Source of the DNA: Kaistia soli DSM 19436
GTDB taxonomy: Bacteria; Pseudomonadota; Alphaproteobacteria; Rhizobiales; Kaistiaceae
Length of the DNA stretch: 64,000 nucleotides
Direction of reading: 5' to 3'
Assembly: GCF_900129325.1 (NCBI RefSeq)
Contig: NZ_FQUP01000005.1
Coordinates: 124,001 to 188,000 of the forward strand
The notes under the pieces were generated by a model. It was not told the DNA's origin. It made no database searches and was given only the letters and a program-made list of their open reading frames with translations. The position numbers and the translations under genes were made by a program. This document shows, piece after piece, positions 8,145-16,000 of this stretch. Each line of letters starts with the position of its first letter. Position 1 is the stretch's first letter.

Positions 8145-8547
8145 GTGGCATTCCTATCGGAAACATTTTTGAACTACAGGATTCCCGCCGCCTTAGCAAA
8201 GCGCCGTGTGAAGACGTCGTTCAAAAAGAAATGTCGACAAATTGTGCACAATGCATGCGTGGCTTCGCAGGCTCTTATATTGGGCGGAAGGCCTGAGAAT
8301 TGACCAGAAACCGCCAAAATCCGGGCATTGGCTGCATTTCGAGCACCCGGCAACGCTTGCTGGACGGACAGGTGCCGGGCGCATAGTGCGTCGTTTGCGC
8401 ATCGCTGAGGCGCCAATGCGCCAAATTTCGCCTATACGAAATAAATTTCCTCGCTATGGTTTTGATCCGGGGTGGCGTCGCTGCGCCGCTGCCGGGTTGG
8501 CCGGGGCGGTGCGGACGCGGCAGTTTCAAGGACAGAGGGGACTTTCG
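8145..8547. promoter_or_regulatory. Divergent control region between XRE-cupin regulator and importer operon
   Basis: This 403-bp region is more AT-rich than the flanks and I find no convincing gene in it. It contains a perfect 12-bp palindrome ATTGTGCACAAT at 8241-8252, an adjacent TGTCGACA palindrome at 8232-8239, and an inverted repeat TTTCG-6-CGAAA at 8426-8441 set in an A/T-rich stretch about 105 bp before the first importer gene. The position suits promoters for both directions. Assigning these sites to the XRE protein is inference. Confidence 0.55.
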
Positions 8548-10149
8548 ATGAATTTTCGAGCAAGGGCATTGGCCTCGGCCTTCATCCTCGCCTCGCCGAT
8601 CTGGCTGGCGACGCCGTCTTTCGCGGAGCGCGTCCTGCGCCTCGACGAGTCGCCGATTGGTGAGATCGATCCGGCCAAGGCGACGGATTACGCCGATACC
8701 GTGCTGGCGGTGAATATCTATGACACGCTGGTGTTCCCGAAGGCGGGCGGCCCCGGCGTGGAGCCGCTGCTGGCGACCGAGTGGACCACCGACGGCAAGA
8801 CCTTCACCTTCAAGCTGAAGGATGGCGTGAAGTTTCATTCCGGCAACCCGCTGACCGCCGATGACGTCGTCTTCTCGCTTAATCGCATGATCGCGATGGG
8901 GCAGGGCTTCTCCAGCCTCTTCGCCGGCCGCGTCGAGAAGGCCGAAGCCATCGACCCGCTGACGGTCAAGTTCACGCTGACCGAGGCTTACGCACCGTTC
9001 CTGGCCGCGCTCGTCCGCCTGCCGATCGTCGATTCCAAGACGGTCATGGCCAACAAGGTCGATGGCAAGTATGGCGAGTTCGGCGATTATGCCGATGCCT
9101 GGATGTCCGCGCATGACGCGGGCTCGGGCGCCTACAAGGTCGAGAGCCAGAACCCGCAGTCCGAGACCGTCATGGTCAAGTTCCCGGACTATTTCCTCGG
9201 CTTCGGCGAGAACGCGCCTGACAAGGTCCGCTATCGCTACGGCATCGAGGCTCCGACCGTCCGGGCGCTGATGTCGCGCGGCGAGCATGACATCGCCGAT
9301 CTCTGGCTGCCGCCGGAAGTCATCCGCGCGCTGGCGGCCGAGAAGGGGATCAAGCTGGCGTCGGAAGCCGGTGGCGCGACCGGCGAATACATCAAGCTGA
9401 ACACGACCCGTGCGCCGCTCGACGACGTTCACTGCCGGCGCGCACTGACTTATGCGTTCGACTATGCGACGGCGCTGAAGATCCTGAAGATCGACGACAA
9501 ATACGCGCAGGGCATTCCGATGAAGGGCCCGCTGCCAAGCGGTCTGCTCGGATATGACAAGAGCCTTCCCGACTATAAGCAGGACATGGCGAAGGCCAAG
9601 GAAGAGCTGGCGCAGTGCAAGTACGATCCGAAGACCAGCCCGCTCGACATCGCCTGGATCGCCGAGGTGCCGGCGCGCGAGCGTATCGCGCTGCTGATGC
9701 AGGCGAGCTTCTCCCAGCTCGGTTTCCCGGTGAAGGTCATCAAGACGCCGTGGGCGCTTGTCTCGGAGCAGGTCACCAAGCCTGATACCGCGCCGCACGC
9801 CGTCGAGATCGCGGTTGCCGCGGTGACGCCGGATCCGGATTCGCTGCTCTACAACATGTTCTCGTCCAAGGTTCCGCCCACCTGGATGTCCGCTGAGCAT
9901 CTGAAGGACGCCAAGGTTGACGAACTGCTCGAGGCCGGCCGCAGCGAGCCCGATGAAGCGAAGCGCGAGGCGATCTACAAGGAGCTCAATTCGGTGATCC
10001 GCGACCTCGCCCCCGATATCAACGCCTACGAGTTCACGGGCGTCTATACGGTACGCGATGCGATCGGAATTCCGGCGCTCGAAGACAAGTCCAAGCAGAC
10101 GCTGGACAACTTCAACCTCGTCTTCCGCAATATCAGCGTCGCCGAATAA
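8548..10149 (+). CDS. Peptide/opine-type ABC transporter substrate-binding protein
   Basis: This 533-aa periplasmic SBP_bac_5 family protein captures peptides, opines or other amino-containing ligands for import. The signal peptide is MNFRARALASAFILASPIWL...TPSFA, with cleavage before ERVLRL. Family landmarks include VEPLLATEWTTDGKTFTFKL and FHSGNPLTADDVVFSLNRM. ATG 8548 is chosen because it starts the signal peptide and follows AGAGGGGA. It heads the operon and is followed by a strong hairpin (10167-10188) before the permease genes. The pocket ligand cannot be predicted from sequence. Confidence 0.92.
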   Translation: MNFRARALASAFILASPIWLATPSFAERVLRLDESPIGEIDPAKATDYADTVLAVNIYDTLVFPKAGGPGVEPLLATEWTTDGKTFTFKLKDGVKFHSGNPLTADDVVFSLNRMIAMGQGFSSLFAGRVEKAEAIDPLTVKFTLTEAYAPFLAALVRLPIVDSKTVMANKVDGKYGEFGDYADAWMSAHDAGSGAYKVESQNPQSETVMVKFPDYFLGFGENAPDKVRYRYGIEAPTVRALMSRGEHDIADLWLPPEVIRALAAEKGIKLASEAGGATGEYIKLNTTRAPLDDVHCRRALTYAFDYATALKILKIDDKYAQGIPMKGPLPSGLLGYDKSLPDYKQDMAKAKEELAQCKYDPKTSPLDIAWIAEVPARERIALLMQASFSQLGFPVKVIKTPWALVSEQVTKPDTAPHAVEIAVAAVTPDPDSLLYNMFSSKVPPTWMSAEHLKDAKVDELLEAGRSEPDEAKREAIYKELNSVIRDLAPDINAYEFTGVYTVRDAIGIPALEDKSKQTLDNFNLVFRNISVAE

Positions 10150-10166
10150 GGCACGTTCGCCATCGA

Positions 10167-10192
10167 CCCCGGCGGTGTTCCGCCGGGGTTTT
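10167..10192 (+). terminator. Hairpin with short T-tract after the binding-protein gene
   Basis: CCCCGGCGG (10167-10175) and CCGCCGGGG (10180-10188) form a perfect 9-bp stem with loop TGTT, followed by TTTT. It lies 17 bases after the binding-protein stop and about 140 bases before the permease start. It probably acts as a partial terminator or mRNA stabiliser that raises binding-protein levels over membrane components. Confidence 0.65.
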
Positions 10193-10331
10193 CCAAGGGG
10201 CGCGTAACCTGTCGGCCTTTCACAGGTCTCGCCGCTGACGTCCGAGCCCCCGGCTGCATCTCTGGCGCCCGTTGGCCTTCCTTGGCTGTCCTGCCGCCTG
10301 GCCTCACGCCCCTGACGGAGCAAAAGCCACG

Positions 10332-11354
10332 ATGATCCTTAAATCGACATTGAGGCGTATCGGCGCGGCGCTCATCGTGATGATCGGCATCTCGATGCTG
10401 ATCTTCGCGATCGCCCGGGTGATGCCGGGGGATCCAGCGCGGATTGCGCTCGGGCCGAATGCCACCGCCGAGCAGGTCGCTGCTTTGCGGGTCGAGCGCC
10501 ATCTCGATGCGCCTCTGCCCGTCCAGTATCTCGAGTTCCTGAAGGCGCTGTCGCGCGGCGATCTCGGCCGCTCGCTTTACACCAATCGCCCCGTTACGAC
10601 CGACATCGCCCAGTTCCTGCCGGCGACGCTGGAGCTCGTCGTCGTTTCGGCGATCATCATGGTGCTGATCGGCCTGCCGCTTGGCATCATGTCAGCGCAT
10701 TTCCGTGGCCGCGTGCCGGATCACGTGGGGCGCCTCATTGCGCTGATCGGCGTCTGCACGCCCGCTTTCGTCTGGGGCGTCATCCTGCAGCTCTTCTTCG
10801 GTTATTTCTGGCCGATCTTCCCGATCGAAGGCCGGCTGCTTGAATCGACGCCGCCGCCGCAGGGGCCGACCGGCTTCTATCTGATCGACAGCCTGGCGGC
10901 GGGCAACATCACCACCTTCTTCGACGCACTGCATCACCTCGTGCTGCCGGCACTGGCGCTGGCGATGTCGGGTCTCGGGCAGACGGCGCGCCTGACGCGC
11001 GCCAACATGATCGACGTCTACGACAAGCCCTATGTCGAGATGGAACGCGCCTATGGCTTCAAGCCGTTTCGCATCGCGACGCGCTATGCGTTTCGTCCGG
11101 CCTTCATCCCCACGCTGACGATCCTCGGCCTCGAATTCGCGGCGATGCTTGGCAATGCGTTTCTGGTCGAGAAGGTGTTCGGCTGGCCAGGCCTGTCGCG
11201 CTATGGCGTCGAGGTGATCATCCGCAAGGATCTCGACGCGATCGTCGGCACCGTCCTCATCATCGCGGCCGCCTTCCTCATCATGAATATCGTCGTCGAT
11301 ATCCTCGTCGGCTTTATCAATCCGCGTATCCGTCTTGCGGCAGGGAAAGCCTGA
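10332..11354 (+). CDS. Peptide-type ABC transporter permease (DppB-like)
   Basis: This 340-aa inner-membrane permease has six predicted membrane segments. It starts MILKSTLRRIGAALIVMIGI with the DppB/OppB N-terminal features PGDPARIALGPNATAEQV. The cytoplasmic coupling loop ARLTRANMIDVYDKPYVEME...FKPFRI contains the EAA-type motif. ATG 10332 fits this N-terminus, whereas the frame extends upstream to 10272 without family similarity. It is followed three bases later by the second permease gene. Together with the genes to 13945 it makes a complete importer. Confidence 0.92.
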   Translation: MILKSTLRRIGAALIVMIGISMLIFAIARVMPGDPARIALGPNATAEQVAALRVERHLDAPLPVQYLEFLKALSRGDLGRSLYTNRPVTTDIAQFLPATLELVVVSAIIMVLIGLPLGIMSAHFRGRVPDHVGRLIALIGVCTPAFVWGVILQLFFGYFWPIFPIEGRLLESTPPPQGPTGFYLIDSLAAGNITTFFDALHHLVLPALALAMSGLGQTARLTRANMIDVYDKPYVEMERAYGFKPFRIATRYAFRPAFIPTLTILGLEFAAMLGNAFLVEKVFGWPGLSRYGVEVIIRKDLDAIVGTVLIIAAAFLIMNIVVDILVGFINPRIRLAAGKA

Positions 11355-11357
11355 GCG

Positions 11358-12230
11358 ATGTCAGAGCCCGGTTCTCCCGTCCTGCCGAAGCGCGGTGGCT
11401 CCAAGGCCGTTGCGGCCTATTTTGCCAATCCGCTGTCCATCGCGGGGCTCGTCATCGTCGCGGTGATCGTGCTGTTCGCGGTCTTCGCCGATTATCTGAC
11501 GCCCTTTCCCGATCACGTCGGGCCGATCGGCGATTTCGCCGCCATGAACACGGGGCCCGGGGAGATTTACAAGCTCGGTACCGACACGATGGGACGCGAT
11601 CTCTTCACGCGCATCATCTTCGGCTATCGCCTGTCGCTGATCATGGCCGTCGTGGTGCTGGCGATCGCGACGCCGATCGGCGTCATTGTCGGTCTCGTGG
11701 CGGGTTACAAAGGCGGCTGGACCGACTATGTGCTGATGCGGCTCACCGATGTGTTTCTGGCCGTGCCGCCGCTGGTGCTCGCCATGGCGATCATGGGGTT
11801 CCTCGAGCCGACGCTGATGAACGGCATGCTGGCGATCACCGCGATGTGGTGGCCCTGGTATGCGCGGCTCATCTACAACGTCACCCGCGCCGAGGCGCAG
11901 GAGGGCTATGTGCTCGCCGCCGAGACGGTCGGCGCATCGACGGCGCATATCCTCTTCCGCGAAATCCTGCCCAACTGCTGGCCGTCGATCCTCACCAAGA
12001 TGACGCTCGATGTCGGCTTCGTGATCCTGATGGCTTCGTCGCTGTCCTTCCTCGGCCTCGGCGTGCAGCCGCCGACGCCCGATCTCGGCTCGATGGTGGC
12101 CGATGGCGCCAAATATATGCCGGACGCGTGGTGGCTCTCGCTCTGGCCGGCCATCGCGATCCTGCTCGTCGTGCTCGGCTTCAATCTCGTCGGCGACGGC
12201 CTTCGCGAAGCTTTCGAGGCGGAGGGCTGA
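11358..12230 (+). CDS. Peptide-type ABC transporter permease (DppC-like)
   Basis: This 290-aa second permease has the DppC signature: an N-terminal segment with NPLSIAGLVIVAVIVLFAVF, then LGTDTMGRDLFTRIIFGYRLS, and the coupling loop YVLAAETVGASTAHILFREI with ILPNCWPSI. The family usually has six membrane helices and pairs with DppB as a heterodimer. It is tightly spaced with both neighbours (3-base gaps), supporting a single transcript. No feature points to a specific ligand. Confidence 0.92.
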   Translation: MSEPGSPVLPKRGGSKAVAAYFANPLSIAGLVIVAVIVLFAVFADYLTPFPDHVGPIGDFAAMNTGPGEIYKLGTDTMGRDLFTRIIFGYRLSLIMAVVVLAIATPIGVIVGLVAGYKGGWTDYVLMRLTDVFLAVPPLVLAMAIMGFLEPTLMNGMLAITAMWWPWYARLIYNVTRAEAQEGYVLAAETVGASTAHILFREILPNCWPSILTKMTLDVGFVILMASSLSFLGLGVQPPTPDLGSMVADGAKYMPDAWWLSLWPAIAILLVVLGFNLVGDGLREAFEAEG

Positions 12231-12233
12231 TCG

Positions 12234-13124
12234 ATGACGGATTGCGTTCTCACCATTCGTGATCTTCGCCTCGCCTTTGGCAGCCGGCGCAACAACAGCG
12301 CTGTGCTGCATGGCATTTCGCTTCACGTCCGGGCCGGCGAAAAGGTAGCGCTGGTGGGCGAATCCGGCTCCGGCAAGTCGGTCACGGCCCGCCTTGCGAT
12401 GGGGCTCTTGCAGGAGAGCCAGAAGGTTCACGCGACGGGATCGATCCGCTTCGATGGGATCGATGCCATCGATGGCGGGCGCGAGATTGCAAGTCGTCGC
12501 GGCAACCGTGTCGCGATGATCTTCCAGGATCCGACATCGGCGCTGAACCCGACCTTCCGTATTCGCGGCCAGTTTCGCGATGTGCTGCGCTCGGGCGACC
12601 GGAGGATCAGCGTCGCCGATGCCGATGCGCGCGCCGAAGCGGCGCTCGCCGAGGTCAGCATTCCCGATCCGAAGCGCGCGCTCGATTCCTACGCGTTCCA
12701 GCTTTCGGGCGGCATGAACCAGCGCGTGATGATCGCCATGGCGCTCGCCAACCGGCCGGCGCTCCTGATCGCCGATGAGCCGGGCACGGCGCTCGACGTG
12801 ACGGTGCAGGCGCAGACCCTGTCGCTGATGCATGAGCTGACCGAGAAGCGCGGCACGGCCGTGCTGCTCATCTCGCATAATCTCGGCGTCGTCCGCGAAT
12901 TTGCCGACCGCGTCTATGTCATCTATCGCGGCCGCATCGTCGAGCATGGCACCACGGCGCAGCTCTTCCGCGATCCGCGGCATCCCTATACTCGGGCGCT
13001 GCTGGCGGCGATCCCGAAGATTTCCGGGGGCGGACTGCCGGATCTTCCCGAGCGCAGCCCTGATTTCGAGAGCCCCATGATCACCCATGAAGGCTGCAGC
13101 GAGCCGGAGGGCCTCAACCCATGA
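12234..13124 (+). CDS. Peptide-type ABC transporter ATPase (DppD-like)
   Basis: This 296-aa ATPase has Walker A GESGSGKS (about 42-49), Q-loop MIFQDPTSALNP, signature LSGGMNQRV, Walker B LLIADEP and H-loop LLISHNLGVV. The C-terminal segment RHPYTRALLAAIP begins the Oligo_HPY region, which is short here and keeps only one clear cysteine. Two positions depart from the usual consensus: N instead of R/Q in LSGGMNQR, and G instead of T in DEPGTALDVT. Both are next to, not in, the catalytic residues. It overlaps the next ATPase gene by 4 bp. Confidence 0.9.
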   Translation: MTDCVLTIRDLRLAFGSRRNNSAVLHGISLHVRAGEKVALVGESGSGKSVTARLAMGLLQESQKVHATGSIRFDGIDAIDGGREIASRRGNRVAMIFQDPTSALNPTFRIRGQFRDVLRSGDRRISVADADARAEAALAEVSIPDPKRALDSYAFQLSGGMNQRVMIAMALANRPALLIADEPGTALDVTVQAQTLSLMHELTEKRGTAVLLISHNLGVVREFADRVYVIYRGRIVEHGTTAQLFRDPRHPYTRALLAAIPKISGGGLPDLPERSPDFESPMITHEGCSEPEGLNP

Positions 13125-13945
13125 CGCCGATCCTGCAGCTCGACCATCTCGGCAAGGTGTTCTCGGCGGATGGCCACAGCGTTACGGCGCTCGACGATGT
13201 CTCGCTCGCCTTCGAGCGCGGCGAATGCCACGCGATCGTCGGCGAGAGCGGCTCCGGCAAGACGACGATCGCCAATCTCGTGCTCGGCCTGATGCCGCCG
13301 ACGTCAGGCTCGATCCTCTTCAATGGCGTCCCGCTGCCGGGCGATCGCTCGCGTGCGCAGAAGCGCTCGATCCAGCTCGTGCAGCAAAACCCGCTCTCAG
13401 CGCTCAATCCGCGTCGCAGTGTCGGCGCCAGCGTTCGTCTGCCGCTCGATGTGCATGAAATCGGCGTCAGCGCCGAACGACGGCAACGGGTCGAGGCGCT
13501 CCTCGCGGAAGTCGGCCTCGATGCGGACATGGCGCGCCGCTCGCCGCGCGGCCTCTCGGGCGGACAGCGCCAGCGCATCGCGATCGCGCGGGCGCTCGCC
13601 TGCGAGCCGGAGCTGATCGTCCTCGACGAACCGACTTCGGCGCTCGACGTGCTGGTGCAGGCGCGTGTGCTTCAGTTGCTGCATCGGCTCCGGCTGGCGC
13701 GCGGGCTGACCTATCTCTTCATCACGCATGATCTGGCGGTTGTCCGATCGATCGCGACGCGGGTCAGCGTCTTCCAGAAGGGACGCCTCGTCGAAACCGG
13801 CGCGGTCGACGCGATCTTCGCCAATCCGCAAAGCGCTTATACGCGCCAGCTGATCGGTGCCGTGCCCGTGGTCACCGACGAGGAAGCGCAGCTGCGCGAT
13901 GCGATCCGGACCGGCGTCCCGGAGACCGCAACGCTGGACCCATGA
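13121..13945 (+). CDS. Peptide-type ABC transporter ATPase (DppF-like)
   Basis: This 274-aa ATPase has Walker A GESGSGKTT, Q-loop QLVQQNPLSALNPR, signature LSGGQRQRIAIARAL, Walker B LIVLDEPTSALDV and H-loop LFITHDLAVV. At 274 aa it is shorter than most DppF proteins (about 320) because the C-terminal Oligo_HPY segment is reduced to AYTRQLIGAVPV and a short tail. It completes the importer begun at 8548. An 86-bp gap leads to the M20 deacylase gene, probably within the same operon. Confidence 0.9.
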   Translation: MTPILQLDHLGKVFSADGHSVTALDDVSLAFERGECHAIVGESGSGKTTIANLVLGLMPPTSGSILFNGVPLPGDRSRAQKRSIQLVQQNPLSALNPRRSVGASVRLPLDVHEIGVSAERRQRVEALLAEVGLDADMARRSPRGLSGGQRQRIAIARALACEPELIVLDEPTSALDVLVQARVLQLLHRLRLARGLTYLFITHDLAVVRSIATRVSVFQKGRLVETGAVDAIFANPQSAYTRQLIGAVPVVTDEEAQLRDAIRTGVPETATLDP

Positions 13946-14031
13946 GCGGCACGTATCGCCGGACTATCATGACGCCGTCGGGCCTGCGGGCGGCGCTCTC
14001 ACTTCAGCATTGAAGACAAGTTGGAAGCGAC

Positions 14032-15324
14032 ATGACCATTGATACCGACGGGCTGCTTGGCCGGCTTTCCGGCGCGATCGAAGCCAATGCGGCGGCGCAG
14101 ACGGCCTTTCTCGCCAAGCTCGTTTCTTTCGATACAACCCGCGGCAAGGAAGCTGCCTGTCAGGACTTCATCGCCAGCGAGCTGGCGGCTCGTGGCGGGA
14201 CGGTGGATCGCTTCACGATCGCGGAGGTGCCGATCGCCGGCAAACCAGGCGCCTCGGCCGTGGTCGACGTCGACTATGAGAAGGCGGTTCAGGTCGTCGC
14301 CACCTTTCGCGCGCCCGCACCGAACGGCCGCAGCTTGATCCTGCAGGGCCATATCGACGTGGTGCCGACCGGGCCGCTGGAGCAATGGGAGCATCCGCCA
14401 TTCGAGCCGGTGATCAAGGATGGCTTCCTCTATGGCCGCGGCAGCACCGACATGAAGGTCGGTGTCGCCTCGATGATCTTCGCCCTCGATGCGCTCGCAG
14501 CGATCGGCCTCGAACCTGCGGCGGATGTGTTCGTCGAGACGGTGAGCGAGGAGGAGTGCACCGGCAACGGCGCGCTTGCGACGCTCGAACGCGGCTATCG
14601 TGCCGATGCCTGCTTCATCCCGGAATCGATGGACAACCGGTTGATCCGCGCCGAGCTCGGCTCCGTCTGGTTCCGCCTGCGCATCCTCGGCAAGCCCGTG
14701 CACGTGCTGCAGGCGCAAGCCGGCGCCAGCGCCATCCTCGCCGCCTATGACTACATCACCGCGCTGCAGGCGCTGACGGCGCGGATCAACGAGCGGGCTC
14801 GGACGCATCGCTGGTTTGGCCATATCGAGAACCCGGTGAAGTTCAGCTGCGGCAAGATCCGCGGCGGCGACTGGCTCGGCTCCGTGCCGGCCTGGTGCGA
14901 GATCGAATGCCGCCTCTCGGTATTGCCGGGTGACTCGCTGCCCGACATGCGGGCCTGGGTTCTCGAAGCGGTGGCGGATTGCGCTACGCGGCTCGGCGCC
15001 GACGCGCCGCCGGCACTGGCCTGGATCGGCTTCCAGGCCGATGGCCATGTCTTTGAGCCAGGCTCGGAGGCGGAAGCCGTCCTCGAACGGGTCCATGAGA
15101 CGGTATTCGGCACACCGCTCGAACGCTTCAGCATGACGGCGACCAGCGATACCCGCCAATACGATCTCTATTACGGCATTCCGACGCTCTGTTACGGACC
15201 GCGCGGATCAGGCGCGCACAGCGCCGCCGAACGGACCGAACTCGACAGTATGATCGAGACCACCAAGGCGATCGCGCTGTTCATCGCGGAGTGGTGTGGA
15301 ACACGGCCAAAGGCCGTGGACTGA
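14032..15324 (+). CDS. M20-family metallo-deacylase (ArgE/DapE type)
   Basis: This 430-aa cytoplasmic metallohydrolase has the di-metal ligands in order: H107 and D109 in [10 protein letters not shown]140 in [11 protein letters not shown], catalytic E173 and E174 in [10 protein letters not shown], and H396 in [13 protein letters not shown]. The family removes acyl groups from N-acyl amino acids or diamino acids. It is not the HyuC/AllC carbamoylase subgroup, whose first motif differs. Its position after the importer suggests deacylation or hydrolysis of the imported compound or of the product of the downstream hydantoinase pair, which is inference. Confidence 0.87.
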   Translation: MTIDTDGLLGRLSGAIEANAAAQTAFLAKLVSFDTTRGKEAACQDFIASELAARGGTVDRFTIAEVPIAGKPGASAVVDVDYEKAVQVVATFRAPAPNGRSLILQGHIDVVPTGPLEQWEHPPFEPVIKDGFLYGRGSTDMKVGVASMIFALDALAAIGLEPAADVFVETVSEEECTGNGALATLERGYRADACFIPESMDNRLIRAELGSVWFRLRILGKPVHVLQAQAGASAILAAYDYITALQALTARINERARTHRWFGHIENPVKFSCGKIRGGDWLGSVPAWCEIECRLSVLPGDSLPDMRAWVLEAVADCATRLGADAPPALAWIGFQADGHVFEPGSEAEAVLERVHETVFGTPLERFSMTATSDTRQYDLYYGIPTLCYGPRGSGAHSAAERTELDSMIETTKAIALFIAEWCGTRPKAVD

Positions 15325-15458
15325 AGCTGACGGTCAATCCTTGGGCAGCTGGTGGAAAACTCCGCGACTGCCCAACGGACAGGCGAAAGCGGTCGAATCT
15401 AGCTTGTCGACAGTCTGGATACAGGATAATTCTTGGGAGAATGAGGAGCACGGATGCC

Positions 15459-15977
15459 ATGACGACCAGCGTCAATGACTATTGGGATGAGTTCATGGCG
15501 GCGGTGGCGGAACCTGATCAGCCGCGCCGCGCGTTCGAGGTTCTTCAGCGCATCACGGAAGAGACGGTCGGCACCAAGCTCTTCACCGCCATGACCTACG
15601 ATTCCCTCGCCGGCCTCGCACGCCGGACCTATTCCGGCAACGAGACTGCCTATCCGACCGGCGGCTTCAAGCCGATGTCGCTCGGCATCTGGTCGGAGAC
15701 GGTGATCGAAAAGCAGCAGCCCTATATCTCGAACACGATCGAGCAGATCGCGGAGGTCTTCACCGACTGGCCGCTGATCCAATCGCTTGGCTGCGAATCC
15801 GGCTGCAACATTCCGGTGGTCGTTGCTGGGGCCGTCGTCGGCACGCTGAACCTTCTCGACGTCAAAGGCCACTACACGCCGGAGCGCATGGCCATCGCGA
15901 TGCAGCTTCGCCCCTTCGCCGCCATCGCCTTCATGGCCGCGGACAAGGCCGCCGCGCGCGACGCCGCCGCGGCCTGA
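15459..15977 (+). CDS. Stand-alone GAF-domain protein
   Basis: This 172-aa protein is almost entirely one GAF domain (about 20-160) with no kinase, HTH or cyclase part. The core includes TKLFTAMTYDSLAGLARRTY near the start and VVAGAVVGTLNLLDVKGHYT near the end. A CESGC pair sits just before the strand that usually lines the ligand pocket. ATG 15459 is chosen for its GAGGAG site about ten bases upstream; ATG 15441 has none at suitable spacing. It is immediately upstream of hyuA. It could be a ligand sensor or, given the cysteines, a redox enzyme like the GAF-type free methionine sulfoxide reductases. Neither is shown. Confidence 0.78.
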   Translation: MTTSVNDYWDEFMAAVAEPDQPRRAFEVLQRITEETVGTKLFTAMTYDSLAGLARRTYSGNETAYPTGGFKPMSLGIWSETVIEKQQPYISNTIEQIAEVFTDWPLIQSLGCESGCNIPVVVAGAVVGTLNLLDVKGHYTPERMAIAMQLRPFAAIAFMAADKAAARDAAAA

Positions 15978-16000
15978 TTTCCACCAACGGAAGCACGAGC

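Noticed and set aside
8174-8416. Short minus-strand frame in the XRE/importer intergenic region
   Set aside because: It covers palindromes and promoter-like sequence, has low-complexity composition and no plausible start context.
7566-15412. TGTCGACA palindrome shared by the XRE coding region (7566-7573), the divergent region (8232-8239) and the gap before the GAF gene (15405-15412), considered as one operator
   Set aside because: An 8-base palindrome of this composition is expected by chance in GC-rich DNA and one copy is in a coding region, so it is not claimed as a regulon site.
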